Source of the DNA: Deltaproteobacteria bacterium | Lineage (GTDB): Bacteria > Desulfobacterota > GWC2-55-46 | Assembly: GCA_020846435.1 (NCBI GenBank) | Contig: JADLDY010000001.1 | Location: 92,738-156,737 of the forward strand | Direction of reading: 5' to 3' | DNA: 64,000 bases | Shown: one piece after another, positions 7,229 through 15,859 of the stretch | Numbering within the stretch: position 1 is the first letter of the stretch | How the letters are laid out: each line of letters starts with the position of its first letter | The notes under the pieces: model-generated | Database searches by the model: none | Seen by the model: only the letters and a program-made list of their open reading frames with translations | Told to the model about the DNA's origin: nothing | Position numbers and translations under genes: made by a program

Positions 7229-10200
7229 ATGGAGCCGTTATCCGTGTCCAAGACTGACATGGCGCCTTTGCGGCGCGCTTTTCATACGACCTTCCTTGCC
7301 GCCATGCTCGTCCTTCTTTTAAGCGTCCTGCTGCTGCCTGCCGCCTCATTCGCGGCCGACGGCAAGGAAGGCGTGCACACGCTGATCTCCCCCGGCCCTC
7401 TTGCCTCTGCCCACGCCAAATACGACGGCATACTGAGCTGCACCAAGTGCCACAGGCTTGGCGGCGGCGTCCCTGACAGGCTGTGCCTGGACTGCCACGA
7501 CAAGCTCGATGAGCGCATAAAGGCCGGAAGGGGCCTGCACGCCAAGTACAAGGACCCGTGCGCCAAGTGCCACAGTGACCACAAGGGCCGCTCTTACAAG
7601 ATGATAATCCTTGAAGAGAAGAAGTTCGACCACGATAAGACCGAGTACAAGCTCGTCGACAAGCACCAGAAGGTCGAGTGCGCCAAGTGCCACAAGAAGC
7701 AGGGCGAGTTCATTGGCGCGCCCAAGACCTGCGTGGGCTGCCACAAGGACGAGCATAAAAAGCAGCTCGACCAGGACTGCTCAAAGTGCCACAACATCAA
7801 GGACTGGAAGGACATAACCTGGTTCGACCACGACAGGGACTCGGTCTACGCCCTTACCTGGAAGCACAAGGAAGTGAAATGCGCCAAGTGCCACGCGCAG
7901 GGCAAGTGGAAGCCGATAGAGCACAAGAAGTGCGACGCCTGCCACAAGGACGTGCATAAGGCCCAGTTCAAGGGCCAGCTCTGCGACGCCTGCCACACTA
8001 CAAAGGACTGGAAGGCCGACAAGTTCAAGCATGTCCCGCCCGAGTACAAGGGCTACGCTCTCGACGGCAAGCACCTTACGACCCCGTGCGACAAGTGCCA
8101 TGTCAAGGGCGCGTACAAGCCCATAAAGTCCGCTACCTGCGACGGCCCCGGGTGCCACCCCAACCCGCACAAGAAGCAGTTCGAGGGCAAAAAGTGCGAC
8201 GCCTGCCACGTGACCGCCGGCTGGGGCAAGGACGCGTTCGACCACGGCGACCCCGCGTACAAGGGCTACAAGCTCGAGGGCAAGCACCAGAAGGTCAAAT
8301 GCGAGGAGTGCCATCAGAAGGGCGTGTACAAGCCCCTGAAGTACAAGCTCTGCGAGGACTGCCACAAGGACGAGCACAAGGGCCAGTTCAAGGCTCAAAA
8401 ATGCGATTCGTGCCACACGGTCAAGGACTGGAAAGAGGAGACCTTCGACCACAACGGCCCCAGATACTCGGGCTACAAGCTCGACGGCAAGCACTTGAAG
8501 ACCCCTTGCGACAAGTGCCACGTCAAGGGCGAGTACAAGCCCATAAAGTACAAGGCTTGCATCGACTGCCACAAGGACGAGCATAAGGATCAGTTCAAGG
8601 GCAGGACGTGCGAGTCGTGCCATGACACGAAGGACTGGAAGAAGACCTCCTTTGACCATAACTCGCCTTCGTACAAAGGCTACAAGCTCGATGGCAAGCA
8701 CCTTAAGACGCCTTGCGACAAGTGCCACATAAACGCGAAGTGGAGGCCTCTGCCGGACGGGTGCAATAACTGCCACGAGAAGGACGATACGCACAAGCAG
8801 GAGCTCGGCAGCCTCTGCGGCAAGTGCCATAACACTACCGACTGGAAAAAATACACGCTCAACCACAACACCCAGGCGAAGTTCCCGCTCATCGGCAAGC
8901 ACAAGGACGTGAAATGCGAGAAGTGCCACCCCGAGAGCAAGAAGCCCAAGAGGTACAGGACCGGCGAGCTCAAGTGCGTGGACTGCCACAAGGACGTGCA
9001 CAAGGGCAAGTTCAAGGAAGAGTGCTCGAGCTGCCATAACCAGTCCGACTGGGTACCCAAGAGGTACGACCACGGCAGCAAGACCGGCTATCAGCTTTCA
9101 GGCGCGCACGAGGGCACGAGCTGCGGGAGCTGCCATAAGACGGCCGACTATAAGATGACCAAGAAGAGCTGCTTCCAGTGCCATAACGACCCGCACGACA
9201 ACCAGTTCGGCAAGGTCGAGTGCTCTGAGTGCCACACGCAGGCTTCGTGGAGCCCGATGCAGTTCAGGCACACCGGCACCCGCTACCCTCTGACCGGAGC
9301 GCACAGGGCTGCTCTTTGCGGCGAGTGCCACAAGGGCGGCAACTTCAGGAACACGGCAACCGTCTGCTCCAACTGCCACATGGACAAATACGCGGCCGCC
9401 CCAAGCCACGTCGCCAAGAGCTATGGGACCAACTGCTCGGCGTGCCACATCGAGACGATGACCGCCTGGGGCTTCAAGCACCCGGGAGGCACTGACTGCG
9501 CCTCGTGCCACCTTGCAGAGAGGCCGGCGACCCATACCTCCAACACGGTCAGGTTCCCGGCGACCTGCGCCACCTGCCACAAGTACCCGGCGTGGACTCC
9601 GTCTACGTTCAACCATCTGGCCAAGACCGACTGCTCGGCCTGCCACGGCCCGCAGAAGCCCTCGACCCATACGGCCAACGCGGTGAAGTACCCGGTGACC
9701 TGCGAGACGTGCCACAAGTATCCGGCGTGGACGCCGAGCATATTCACCCACGCTTCAACAACCAATTGCTCGGCCTGCCATAGCCCGCAGAAGCCGTCGA
9801 CCCATACGGCCAACAGCCAGAAGTACCCGAACACCTGCGAGCAGTGCCACAGGCACCCGTCATGGACGCCTTCGACCTTCAACCACACGGCGGCGACAAA
9901 CTGCATAGCCTGCCACGTGTCTCAGAAGCCCGCGACCCATACGGCCAACGCGGTGAAGTACCCGTCGACCTGCGAGAGCTGCCACAGGTACCCGGCATGG
10001 GCGACGGTCTCGCATGTCGTCACGACGACTAACTGCTCGAGCTGCCACCTCTCCAAGAGGCCGGCGACCCACACGGCCAATACGACGAAGTACCCGACTA
10101 CATGCGAGCAGTGCCATAAATACACTACTCCGTGGACGACGGCCACGCATGTCGTAACTACGGCGAACTGCTCGAACTGCCACCTCACGCAGAGACCGGC

Positions 10201-11818
10201 GACCCACACGGCCAATACGACGAAGTACCCTGTGACCTGCCAGAGCTGCCACAGGTACACCGCTCCGTGGACGACGGTCACGCATGTCGCCGCCACGGTG
10301 AACTGCTCGAACTGTCATCTCACGCAGAGGCCGACTACCCACACCGGGAACACGGCGAAGTACCCGGCGACCTGCGAGAGCTGCCACAGCACCTCTGTGT
10401 GGACCCCGTCGACCTTCACGCACCCGACGACGGCCGTCTGCTCGAACTGTCACCTCACGCAGAGGCCTGCGACGCACACCGCGAACCCGACAGCGTACCC
10501 GACTACCTGCTCGAATTGCCACAGGTACCCTGTATGGGCGACGATTTCGCATATCGTCACGACGACTAACTGCTCGAGCTGCCATCTTTCGAAGAGGCCG
10601 GCGACCCACACGGCCAATACGACGAAGTACCCGGTGACATGCGAGCTGTGCCATAAATACACTACTCCGTGGACGACGGCCACACACATGGTCACGACGG
10701 CTAACTGCTCGAACTGCCACCTCACGCAGAGGCCGGCGACGCACACGGCCAATACGACGAAGTACCCGACGACCTGCCAGAGCTGCCACAGCACTTCTGT
10801 CTGGACCCCGTCGACCTTCACGCACCCGACGACGGCCGTCTGCTCGAACTGCCACCTTACGCAGCGCCCGACGACCCACACGGCCAACCCGGCCGCGTAC
10901 CCGACGGTCTGCTCGAACTGCCATACCTATCCCGTGTGGGCGACAGTGAAGTACTCGCATAGCGGCGCCACGAACTGCTCGACCTGCCATCTGGCGAAGA
11001 GGCCGGCGACGCATACGGCCAACCCGACAGCGTACCCGACGACCTGCTCGAGCTGCCATACGTACCCGGTCTGGGCGACAGTGAAGTACTCGCATACCGG
11101 AGTCACGACGAACTGCTCGAATTGCCATCTTGCGAAGAGGCCGGTGACCCACACGGCCAGCACGCAAAAGTTCCCGACGACCTGCGAGCAGTGCCACAAG
11201 TACCCTTCGTGGACGCCGAGCACACTGGTCCACACAACGACCATGACCTGCTCGACCTGCCATCTTTCGCAGAGGCCGACGACGCACACGGCGAACCCGA
11301 CAGCGTACCCGACGACCTGTTCGAGCTGTCATAATTACCCGACCTGGGCCGCCATCTCGTACACTCACACGGCCTCGACGACAAATTGCCAGTCATGCCA
11401 TCTTTCGAGGAGGCCGGCTTCGCACTTGTCGAACCCGACAAAGTACACGACCGTTTGCGAGGCCTGCCACAAGTACGCGAGCGGCTGGACGTTCGTACAT
11501 TCGACGAGCACCGCGATAAGCTGCAACTCGTGCCATTCGACGGATTACCCGGCCCCGCACCTTGCGTATAACTCGAGGTTCGGCACGGTTTGCCAGAACT
11601 GCCATACATACCCCGTGTGGCCTACTACCAGGTTCACGCACACGTTCAGCGTCTTCCCCGTGAACCATGAGGGCTTCACGAGGTGCTCTGACTGCCATCC
11701 GGCCAAGGCTTACGGCAACAAGGGCGGCTGCATTGAGTGTCATACCGCCAGGGGCGAGAAGGTGCACAAGGTAAGCACTAACGCCGGGTGTTTGAGCTGC
11801 CACCCGAGGGGAAACTGA
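7229..11818 (+). CDS. Giant multiheme c-type cytochrome, 65 heme-binding motifs
   Basis: Exported cytochrome of 1529 residues. The N-terminal hydrophobic segment (about 21-42, ending ASFAA) is a signal peptide. I count 64 CXXCH motifs plus one CX4CH (CDGPGCH at residue 304), about one heme per 23 residues. The first half (about 70-750, 30 motifs) is lysine-rich. Its clearest part is a three-heme unit of about 69 residues, with elements such as CHKDEHK, KDWK, FDHN and LDGKH. The second half is threonine/proline-rich: 16 tandem units of 45 residues with two hemes each, elements RPATHTAN and KYP.TC. Extra histidines in each unit suit bis-His ligation. It sits between a membrane cytochrome b and an outer-membrane barrel, so a wire across or outside the envelope is the likely job. 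Redox partners are inferred. Confidence 0.95.
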   Translation: MEPLSVSKTDMAPLRRAFHTTFLAAMLVLLLSVLLLPAASFAADGKEGVHTLISPGPLASAHAKYDGILSCTKCHRLGGGVPDRLCLDCHDKLDERIKAGRGLHAKYKDPCAKCHSDHKGRSYKMIILEEKKFDHDKTEYKLVDKHQKVECAKCHKKQGEFIGAPKTCVGCHKDEHKKQLDQDCSKCHNIKDWKDITWFDHDRDSVYALTWKHKEVKCAKCHAQGKWKPIEHKKCDACHKDVHKAQFKGQLCDACHTTKDWKADKFKHVPPEYKGYALDGKHLTTPCDKCHVKGAYKPIKSATCDGPGCHPNPHKKQFEGKKCDACHVTAGWGKDAFDHGDPAYKGYKLEGKHQKVKCEECHQKGVYKPLKYKLCEDCHKDEHKGQFKAQKCDSCHTVKDWKEETFDHNGPRYSGYKLDGKHLKTPCDKCHVKGEYKPIKYKACIDCHKDEHKDQFKGRTCESCHDTKDWKKTSFDHNSPSYKGYKLDGKHLKTPCDKCHINAKWRPLPDGCNNCHEKDDTHKQELGSLCGKCHNTTDWKKYTLNHNTQAKFPLIGKHKDVKCEKCHPESKKPKRYRTGELKCVDCHKDVHKGKFKEECSSCHNQSDWVPKRYDHGSKTGYQLSGAHEGTSCGSCHKTADYKMTKKSCFQCHNDPHDNQFGKVECSECHTQASWSPMQFRHTGTRYPLTGAHRAALCGECHKGGNFRNTATVCSNCHMDKYAAAPSHVAKSYGTNCSACHIETMTAWGFKHPGGTDCASCHLAERPATHTSNTVRFPATCATCHKYPAWTPSTFNHLAKTDCSACHGPQKPSTHTANAVKYPVTCETCHKYPAWTPSIFTHASTTNCSACHSPQKPSTHTANSQKYPNTCEQCHRHPSWTPSTFNHTAATNCIACHVSQKPATHTANAVKYPSTCESCHRYPAWATVSHVVTTTNCSSCHLSKRPATHTANTTKYPTTCEQCHKYTTPWTTATHVVTTANCSNCHLTQRPATHTANTTKYPVTCQSCHRYTAPWTTVTHVAATVNCSNCHLTQRPTTHTGNTAKYPATCESCHSTSVWTPSTFTHPTTAVCSNCHLTQRPATHTANPTAYPTTCSNCHRYPVWATISHIVTTTNCSSCHLSKRPATHTANTTKYPVTCELCHKYTTPWTTATHMVTTANCSNCHLTQRPATHTANTTKYPTTCQSCHSTSVWTPSTFTHPTTAVCSNCHLTQRPTTHTANPAAYPTVCSNCHTYPVWATVKYSHSGATNCSTCHLAKRPATHTANPTAYPTTCSSCHTYPVWATVKYSHTGVTTNCSNCHLAKRPVTHTASTQKFPTTCEQCHKYPSWTPSTLVHTTTMTCSTCHLSQRPTTHTANPTAYPTTCSSCHNYPTWAAISYTHTASTTNCQSCHLSRRPASHLSNPTKYTTVCEACHKYASGWTFVHSTSTAISCNSCHSTDYPAPHLAYNSRFGTVCQNCHTYPVWPTTRFTHTFSVFPVNHEGFTRCSDCHPAKAYGNKGGCIECHTARGEKVHKVSTNAGCLSCHPRGN
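9497..11656 (+). repeat. Sixteen 135-bp tandem coding repeats, two hemes each
   Basis: From the CASCH motif codon at 9497 to the unit that begins at 11522, the spacing is exactly 15 periods of 135 bases. Units encode two CXXCH motifs, RP.THTAN and a KYP/AYP block. Some units are nearly identical at DNA level: the block beginning near 10010 recurs near 10550, offset 540 bases (4 units), while its later part recurs at offset 405 (3 units). Confidence 0.9.
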
Positions 11819-11825
11819 CAAGTAG

Positions 11826-13061
11826 ATGAAAAACAAGCTGAGGTTCCTTACCTTACTGGCCATGGCCCTGCCGGTTGTTACTGCGGGGGCTTCACAAGCC
11901 GCTCAACTGGGCGGCGTGATATCATTCGAGGACTATTATTCAGGGGATACGGCCTCCGGCAGCAGGCACGCCATGACCGGCAGGCTCAAGCTCGATATCA
12001 CGAAGATAGGCCCTTCCCAGAAGATAGGTTTTCACTTCGACGCAAGGCAGAGGTTCGACCTCTCCGGTGAGATCTCCACTTCGAGCAAGGAGGGGAGGAT
12101 CGACCAGGCGCAGCTCGAATACGCCGGTACGAGCCTTTACCTCTCCATAGGAAGGCTCTGGCCCAAGGATATGCCGATAGAGGTGGTCGACGGCGTCAAC
12201 GCCGTCTACCAGGGGCAGGGTTCCAAGACAGGGTTCGGCGTTTACGCGGGGTTGCGCCCCAACCCGTACAGCCAGTCAACCACCGCTGATTTTACCTCGG
12301 CCGGCCTTTACCTTTCGCACGCGGGCGAGAAGCTCTCGGCAGGAGCGGCCTTCGTGCACAACGGGTACAAGGGAGACACAGACAGGCAGTACTTCTACGG
12401 ATACGGCACATGGATGCCCCGTCCTTCGCTCTTCGCCCTGGGCAATATCACGGCGGACCTGAGCCCTTCAGGAGAGGTGGACCTCACGAACCTCATCGCC
12501 GAGCTTACATGGAGGCCCGACGAAGTAAAGAGCTTCACGCTGGGCTATAACCAGTTCAGGGCCTTCAAGTACTACGCCTCCACCCTCTTCGCGGACATAG
12601 ACGACAGCCGCCAGGACGGCTTTTACCTGGGCGCGACTTACAGGCTTAACCCCCAGTACATGGTCTACGGCAGGGTCGAGACGCAAAAGAGGTTCTTCCC
12701 GGCGACCGAGACGGGCCAGAACAACATGTTGAGTTACAGGGCTGGCGTGAGCGGCGATAACGTCCTCAATACCGGGGTCTTCATGAACCTGAGCGCTTCT
12801 GTCACCGATAGCTACGGCTCAGAGTACACGGCTTACAGCTTTGACATGAGCAGGATGCTTGGCGAATCGGTCCAGCTCATGTTCAACGGCGCGTATACCC
12901 AGAACGTATACGGCGCGTCTTCGAGCGGAGGGATCGTCAGCTTCGGCGGGTCGGCCTTCTACATGGCGAGGAGGTGGAACCTGTCTTTGAGCGTCGACAC
13001 GGAGCGTGGGACGGATTACACGACCAACAGGATCCTTACGAGGGTGAGCTTCAACCTCTAA
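11826..13061 (+). CDS. Outer-membrane beta-barrel protein of the cytochrome operon
   Basis: Predicted outer-membrane barrel of 411 residues starting 7 bases after the giant cytochrome. A signal peptide (about 1-26, ending ASQAA) precedes a chain of amphipathic strands with alternating aromatic and polar residues and short turns (for example LYLSIGRL, FYLGATYRL, YMVYGRVETQ). It ends VSFNL, close to the usual C-terminal aromatic barrel signal. There is no heme motif. By analogy with MtrB/PioB-type porins that sheath multiheme cytochromes, it may let the cytochrome cross the outer membrane. It is shorter than MtrB (about 670-700 residues) and I see no sequence match, so the analogy is positional. 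Confidence 0.8.
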   Translation: MKNKLRFLTLLAMALPVVTAGASQAAQLGGVISFEDYYSGDTASGSRHAMTGRLKLDITKIGPSQKIGFHFDARQRFDLSGEISTSSKEGRIDQAQLEYAGTSLYLSIGRLWPKDMPIEVVDGVNAVYQGQGSKTGFGVYAGLRPNPYSQSTTADFTSAGLYLSHAGEKLSAGAAFVHNGYKGDTDRQYFYGYGTWMPRPSLFALGNITADLSPSGEVDLTNLIAELTWRPDEVKSFTLGYNQFRAFKYYASTLFADIDDSRQDGFYLGATYRLNPQYMVYGRVETQKRFFPATETGQNNMLSYRAGVSGDNVLNTGVFMNLSASVTDSYGSEYTAYSFDMSRMLGESVQLMFNGAYTQNVYGASSSGGIVSFGGSAFYMARRWNLSLSVDTERGTDYTTNRILTRVSFNL

Positions 13062-13082
13062 GAGGCGGCAGATGAAATCAAA

Positions 13083-13113
13083 AAAAGGCAACCCTTTAGG
13101 GTTGCCTTTTTTT
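13083..13113. terminator. Bidirectional terminator
   Basis: GGCAACCC (13087-13094) pairs with GGGTTGCC (13099-13106) around TTTA, flanked by an A-run on the left and a T-run on the right. It can end both the cytochrome operon and the convergent rsgA gene. Confidence 0.9.
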
Positions 13114-13132
13114 GATCCTCTTTCAGGTTTTT

Positions 13133-14194
13133 TCAGTCTTTCATCTGCTTCTTTGCCGACTTGATGAAGCGTCCGAACGCTCTGTCTTTTTTCCGTTTAT
13201 CCGCATACGACAGCTCGTGGTACTCAGATTCCTTCTTAAGCTTCATATAGCTGGAATAGCGTTCTGCACTCAACTCGCCATTTGCAACCGCGGCAAGAAC
13301 CGCGCAGTCAGTTTCCTGTGCGTGGCCGCAATTCGCGTAACGACATTTTTCGGAAAGTTCAATGATATCTTCAAAGCCCTGATCAACCCCGCCGCCGACA
13401 CCAAGAAGACCCAGCTCTCGCATCCCCGGCGTATCAATCAGCATAGAGCCTTGCTCAAGGCAGATAAGCTGCCGGCGCGTCGTTGTGTGCGTGCCTTCTC
13501 CCGTTCCACTGACGGCATTTGTGTTGAAAGCGTTCTGCCCGATCACTCGGTTGATGAGGGTTGTCTTGCCGACTCCCGATGATCCAAGCAGGCAATATGT
13601 TTTTCCCGGGATTAACAGCTGTTGGAATTCGTCGAATCCGGACCCGGTCAAGTTGCTGAGGGCAAAGACTCTGGATACGGCGCTGGCCTGTTTGACAGCC
13701 GCGAGTTCTTCTTCCAGTTCAGCGTGAGAGATCAAATCCGTTTTTGTAAGAATGACAATCGGCTCGACATGGCCGTCAGCCGCCATTACCAGATACCTGT
13801 CCAATCTTTTCATGTTGAAGTCGAAATGACACGATTGAACAATGAAAGCGATATCGATGTTGGCCGCGATCATCTGGAAATCAACGTTTTCACCGGCGCA
13901 TTTGCGGCGCAAAAACGTTTTTCTCGGAAAAACTCCATGAATGATCGCTTCGGTGTCATCGTTGTGATATTGCACCGTAACCCAATCGCCCACACACGGC
14001 AGGTCGACTGAGGATTCAACTCGAAAATAAAATTTTCCCGCAAGTTCAGCCGGGATCTCCATGAGTTCGTTTTTGACAAGATACGAACCACGATCAACCG
14101 CTGATACGCGCGCTATATGGTGGCCTTCCTGACGCAAGGCATTGGAATGTGTCTCAAACCATTCATCAAAACCCAGCTCTTTCAGACTTATCAT
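13133..14194 (-). CDS. rsgA: Ribosome small-subunit-dependent GTPase A
   Basis: RsgA/YjeQ, a circularly permuted GTPase that helps late 30S subunit maturation; 353 residues, normal length. An N-terminal OB-fold (about 28-105) is followed by the permuted G motifs: TKTD (150-153) comes before the P-loop GSSGVGKT (204-211) and DTPG (254-257). A zinc-binding set is visible (C284, C289, H291, C297). Base composition differs from its neighbours: at 13801-13860 only 22 of 60 bases are G or C, against 41 of 60 at 16201-16260 in aconitase. This suggests acquisition from a lower-GC donor. It is transcribed alone, towards the cytochrome operon terminator. Confidence 0.95.
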   Translation of the reverse strand: MISLKELGFDEWFETHSNALRQEGHHIARVSAVDRGSYLVKNELMEIPAELAGKFYFRVESSVDLPCVGDWVTVQYHNDDTEAIIHGVFPRKTFLRRKCAGENVDFQMIAANIDIAFIVQSCHFDFNMKRLDRYLVMAADGHVEPIVILTKTDLISHAELEEELAAVKQASAVSRVFALSNLTGSGFDEFQQLLIPGKTYCLLGSSGVGKTTLINRVIGQNAFNTNAVSGTGEGTHTTTRRQLICLEQGSMLIDTPGMRELGLLGVGGGVDQGFEDIIELSEKCRYANCGHAQETDCAVLAAVANGELSAERYSSYMKLKKESEYHELSYADKRKKDRAFGRFIKSAKKQMKD

Positions 14195-14286
14195 GTTTTG
14201 TCACCGGACATTCAAGATGCCGATAATCTCAATATCCCGCATCCTGTCCATGGGCATATGAATTCGCCGCTGAGCCGTTTGCAAGG

Positions 14287-15585
14287 CTACGCGGTGCCGA
14301 ACTTCTTCTCGACCTTCACGCCTATGCCGCGCAGGAAGTCGTTCGGAAGCTCTCCTCCTGCGAAGATGTAGACGAAGTCGTTGGGCACTTTGGTGAGTTT
14401 CCCGTCCGCTTCTATCTGCGCGTCCTTTTCCCTTATCTCTTTGAGGTTCGAGTTAAGGAGGAGCGAGAGCTTCTTTTCGGAGAGCGCCTTGTCCAGACGG
14501 TCCTTGTTGCCCGGCTTTATCCTTGAGAGAGCGTCTCCCCTGTACGAGAGCGTCACCCTGTTGCCGCAGGAGGCAAGGGACATGGTCGCTTCCACCGCGC
14601 TGTCTCCTCCGCCCACGACGATTATGTCATGGCCCTTGTGCTGCTCAGGGTCGAGGAGGCTGTAGCTCACCTTCGTGAGCTCTTCGCCAGGCACCCCGAG
14701 CTTTCTTGGCGTGCCCCTCCTGCCTATGGCGAGGACGATGGTCCTGGTGAGGTACTCGCCCTTTGTCGTAGTGACCTTGAACTCGCCGGGGAGCTCGGTG
14801 AGGGCGGTCATCTTCTCGTTAGTGTTTACTTTAAGACCGGACTTCTGGATGACGCCTGAAAAGAGCTCAAGGAGGGATTCTTTCGTCGTCTCCCTGACCT
14901 TTATCTTCCCGTGGAGCGGCAGGTCCATCGGCTGGGTCATTACTATCTTGTGCCTGGGGTAGTGGAGGATAGCTCCTCCGATGTCGTTCTGTTCTATGGT
15001 TATGAACTTGAGCCCGGCCTTTTGGGCGGCCAGGGAAGCGCTTATGCCTGCCGGTCCCGCGCCGACTATGAGGACGTCGTACGCGTCGCTTGATTTCTTC
15101 TTGTCCTTGATGAAGCAGGTGATGTACTCGACGGCCTGACGCCCCTGGGTGACGGCGTTACGCACCAAGCCCATGCCGCCGAGCTCTCCGGCTATGAAGA
15201 TGCCCTTTACGTTGGTCTCGAAGTTGGGGGAGACGTAAGGTATGTCAACGCCCCTTTTCTCGTTGCCGAAGACGAGCGTTATGGCCCCGACCGGGCAGGC
15301 GGCCGCGCACGCGCCGTGGCCCACGCAGTGGGTCGCGTTGATGAGCGCGCCCCTTCCGGAGATGAGGCCGAGGACGTCGTGCTGCGGGCAGGCTTTGACG
15401 CAGGCGGTCGAGCCGATGCACAGCGCGGGGTCTATCTTCGGGTGCAGAGTCGTCGGCTCTTCGTTCATGCCGAACTCGACGGCCTTCTTGAGCTTGGCCT
15501 TCGTCTTGCTGGACTTCTTCCCGTAGTAATAGATGTATATGATTATGGCGAGAGCTACTATGAGCGTTGAGAGCAGGCTTGTCAG
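14287..15585 (-). CDS. Membrane-tethered ferredoxin/thioredoxin-reductase-like FAD oxidoreductase
   Basis: Flavoprotein with two 4Fe-4S ferredoxin sites (CIGSTACVKACP and CVGHGACAAACP) joined to an NAD(P)- and FAD-binding pyridine-nucleotide oxidoreductase fold (VGAGPAG and VVGGGDSA nucleotide loops). From the ATG at 15468 it would be 393 residues, but the frame stays open 5-prime and encodes a strong membrane helix (roughly 4-21 of the extension) followed by a basic linker. No ATG, GTG or TTG occurs in that extension before the in-frame TGA at 15634-15636. The first usable codon is CTG at 15585, 8 bases after a perfect GGAGG, giving 432 residues. Probable role: electron transfer between ferredoxin-type centres and NAD(P)H at the inner membrane; partner unknown. 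Confidence 0.8.
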   Translation of the reverse strand: MTSLLSTLIVALAIIIYIYYYGKKSSKTKAKLKKAVEFGMNEEPTTLHPKIDPALCIGSTACVKACPQHDVLGLISGRGALINATHCVGHGACAAACPVGAITLVFGNEKRGVDIPYVSPNFETNVKGIFIAGELGGMGLVRNAVTQGRQAVEYITCFIKDKKKSSDAYDVLIVGAGPAGISASLAAQKAGLKFITIEQNDIGGAILHYPRHKIVMTQPMDLPLHGKIKVRETTKESLLELFSGVIQKSGLKVNTNEKMTALTELPGEFKVTTTKGEYLTRTIVLAIGRRGTPRKLGVPGEELTKVSYSLLDPEQHKGHDIIVVGGGDSAVEATMSLASCGNRVTLSYRGDALSRIKPGNKDRLDKALSEKKLSLLLNSNLKEIREKDAQIEADGKLTKVPNDFVYIFAGGELPNDFLRGIGVKVEKKFGTA

Positions 15586-15809
15586 CTTCGTTACCTCCGG
15601 AGTTGTTAACGCCCCCGGCGGCCCTTGCCGCGGTCATGGAGGCGTTTCATCTATTTTAAATCTTTCCGGCCTGACTGAAAAGCCCTTTTTAAGTCGCCTT
15701 TTTTCTGAGATTGACTTTTGAGGGCGTTTTGGTTAAGCTTTAAAGCTCCTGAACCCTCTATTGGGCTGTAAGTACCCGTTTTAAATGGAATAAAAGGTAA
15801 CTGATAGAG

Positions 15810-15815
15810 TATAAT
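15810..15815 (+). promoter_or_regulatory. -10 box candidate for aconitase
   Basis: Perfect TATAAT 44 bases upstream of the aconitase start. The -35 region (around TGGAAT) is poor, so an activator may be needed. Confidence 0.35.
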
Positions 15816-15859
15816 AGTGTTTACAGGCGTATAACACCCCCCCAATAAGGAGGATTATC

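Noticed and set aside
7781..9073. Minus-strand open frame of about 430 codons
   Set aside because: Leu/Val-rich shadow of the Lys-rich cytochrome repeats; no family features.
9860..11368. Minus-strand open frame of about 500 codons opposite the giant cytochrome
   Set aside because: It exists because the 135-bp repeats on the plus strand avoid stops in that frame; Arg-rich, repetitive, no ribosome site, and the plus-strand heme motifs explain the DNA.
9497..11656. CRISPR array
   Set aside because: The 135-bp periodic repeat has no spacers and encodes regular heme units in frame.
15245..15637. Minus-strand frame of 130 codons overlapping the ferredoxin oxidoreductase start
   Set aside because: Arg-rich frame shadow; the true frame carries the 4Fe-4S motifs and a membrane helix with a strong ribosome site.
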